Source: Verrucomicrobiales bacterium | GTDB taxonomy: Bacteria > Verrucomicrobiota > Verrucomicrobiia > Verrucomicrobiales > DEV007 | DNA length: 52,626 nt | Direction of reading: 5' to 3' | NCBI GenBank assembly: GCA_029213005.1 | Contig: JARGPI010000039.1 | Span: forward strand, 1 to 52,626 | Shown here: positions 52,271-52,626 of the stretch, piece after piece | Layout of the letters: every line of letters begins with the position of its first letter | Position numbering within the stretch: position 1 is the stretch's first letter | Program-made: the position numbers and the translations under genes | Notes under the pieces: generated by a model | The model's database searches: none | Told to the model about the DNA's origin: nothing | The model's input: only the letters and a program-made list of their open reading frames with translations

Positions 52271-52592
52271 GTCCTCGACGCAAAAAGTCGAACAGCTGAT
52301 ATCGAAAATGTAGAACAGGTTTTTAACCTGTTTGCGGAGCCTCTGAGTACAAGCTTTGCCAGTAATCGCATCGTCTGAAAAACTGCAAACCAAACTCTTT
52401 TTGCACCAAAGTTTGAACCGCATTTTCACAGCGCTAAAGGCCCGATTCAAACTGGCCCGGTGGCGCGTCGGTAGCACCCGGTAATTTGAAAGAGTCTCCG
52501 CACCCGCCCCAGGAAGCCGAAAAACAGCGGTCCCCCCAGCCACTCCCAAAGCGGCAACCGCATCTCTTCATCCTGTTTCCCGCAGCCATACT
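52271..52592. other. Intergenic region, no supported gene
   Basis: A minus-strand open frame crosses this interval and the dyad repeat, but it has no motif or ribosome site. GTTTGAACCGC near 52410 and GATTCAAAC near 52444 form a weak inverted repeat. Nothing else is clear. Confidence 0.4.
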
Positions 52593-52626
52593 CTGTCAAA
52601 CATTTCGCACCTGGATTTGGTAGCAA
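52593..52626. repeat. Start of another copy of palindromic element 2
   Basis: CTGTCAAACATTTCGCACC and the following bases to the window end match 21283-21316 with one difference. The element continues beyond the window. Confidence 0.85.

Noticed and set aside
52223..52549. 108-residue minus-strand ORF after purB
   Set aside because: It runs through the dyad repeat and has no start signal or motif.
1..52626. CRISPR array, rRNA operon or chromosomal replication origin
   Set aside because: I found no regularly spaced short repeats, no rRNA-like sequence and no DnaA-box cluster.

Overview
The window looks like a chromosomal piece of a Verrucomicrobiota (PVC superphylum) bacterium. The evidence is lineage-typical families: a DUF1501 and PSCyt1/DUF1549/DUF1553 gene pair, a large beta-propeller protein with a C-terminal c-type heme, small EF-hand secreted proteins, and Verrucomicrobium/Planctomycete-type ECF sigma factors. 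The assignment rests on gene content only; there is no rRNA in the window.

Region 1 (1-7060) is an accessory graveyard. It holds an apparently complete group II intron with its reverse transcriptase on the minus strand. About 115 bp away, head to head, are relics of a second intron family on the plus strand: one split copy and one ORF-less copy. These are interleaved with three small signal-peptide ORFs of unknown function and a 110-bp repeat. A frameshifted DUF1501 fragment, an HNH nuclease gene and the decayed 3' end of an integrase gene follow.

Region 2 (7060-11301) is a compact 4.15-kb integrative element in a tRNA-Asn gene, bounded by 48-bp direct repeats. It carries a HUH rolling-circle Rep, a structured non-coding segment, a small membrane protein, a ribbon-helix-helix-like regulator, an excisionase-like HTH protein and a tyrosine integrase. 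The integrase reading frame runs through the attachment site. In the predicted circle it would continue 57 codons (56 residues and a stop) past the core and overlap the rep start codon as ATGA. The circle would thus hold one operon (regulator-xis-int-rep) that integration cuts in two and that changes the integrase C-terminus. Paired GTCACA(C) repeats lie on both sides of the core, like integrase arm sites, inside coding sequence. This is the most interesting system in the window.

Region 3 (11303-34423) is chromosomal. An ECF sigma factor overlaps a transmembrane anti-sigma-like protein with a periplasmic cytochrome (PSCyt1) domain, and a PrsW-type intramembrane protease follows, suggesting a redox- or heme-sensing signalling unit. 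Then come a heme-containing propeller protein, EF-hand protein, LolA-like protein, thioesterase, ribokinase, two large palindromic repeats, a Gld-type ABC exporter operon (ATPase, permease, GldG-like, DUF4340), a rhodanese, a cytochrome, the DUF1501/DUF1553 pair and another EF-hand protein.

Region 4 (34424-52626) is mostly housekeeping: ECF sigma, MerR-type regulator, lepA, signal peptidase I, squalene/phytoene synthase-like, GcvH-like, CobW-like GTPase, amino-acid ABC permease, holB-tmk, a trypsin-like protease, TPR/glycosyltransferase/sulfotransferase proteins, a small P-loop kinase, DUF971 and purB. A short dyad repeat built on GTACCCTGTACA occurs at three gene 3' ends (21.6, 34.3 and 52.2 kb). 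A copy of the larger palindromic repeat begins at the right edge.
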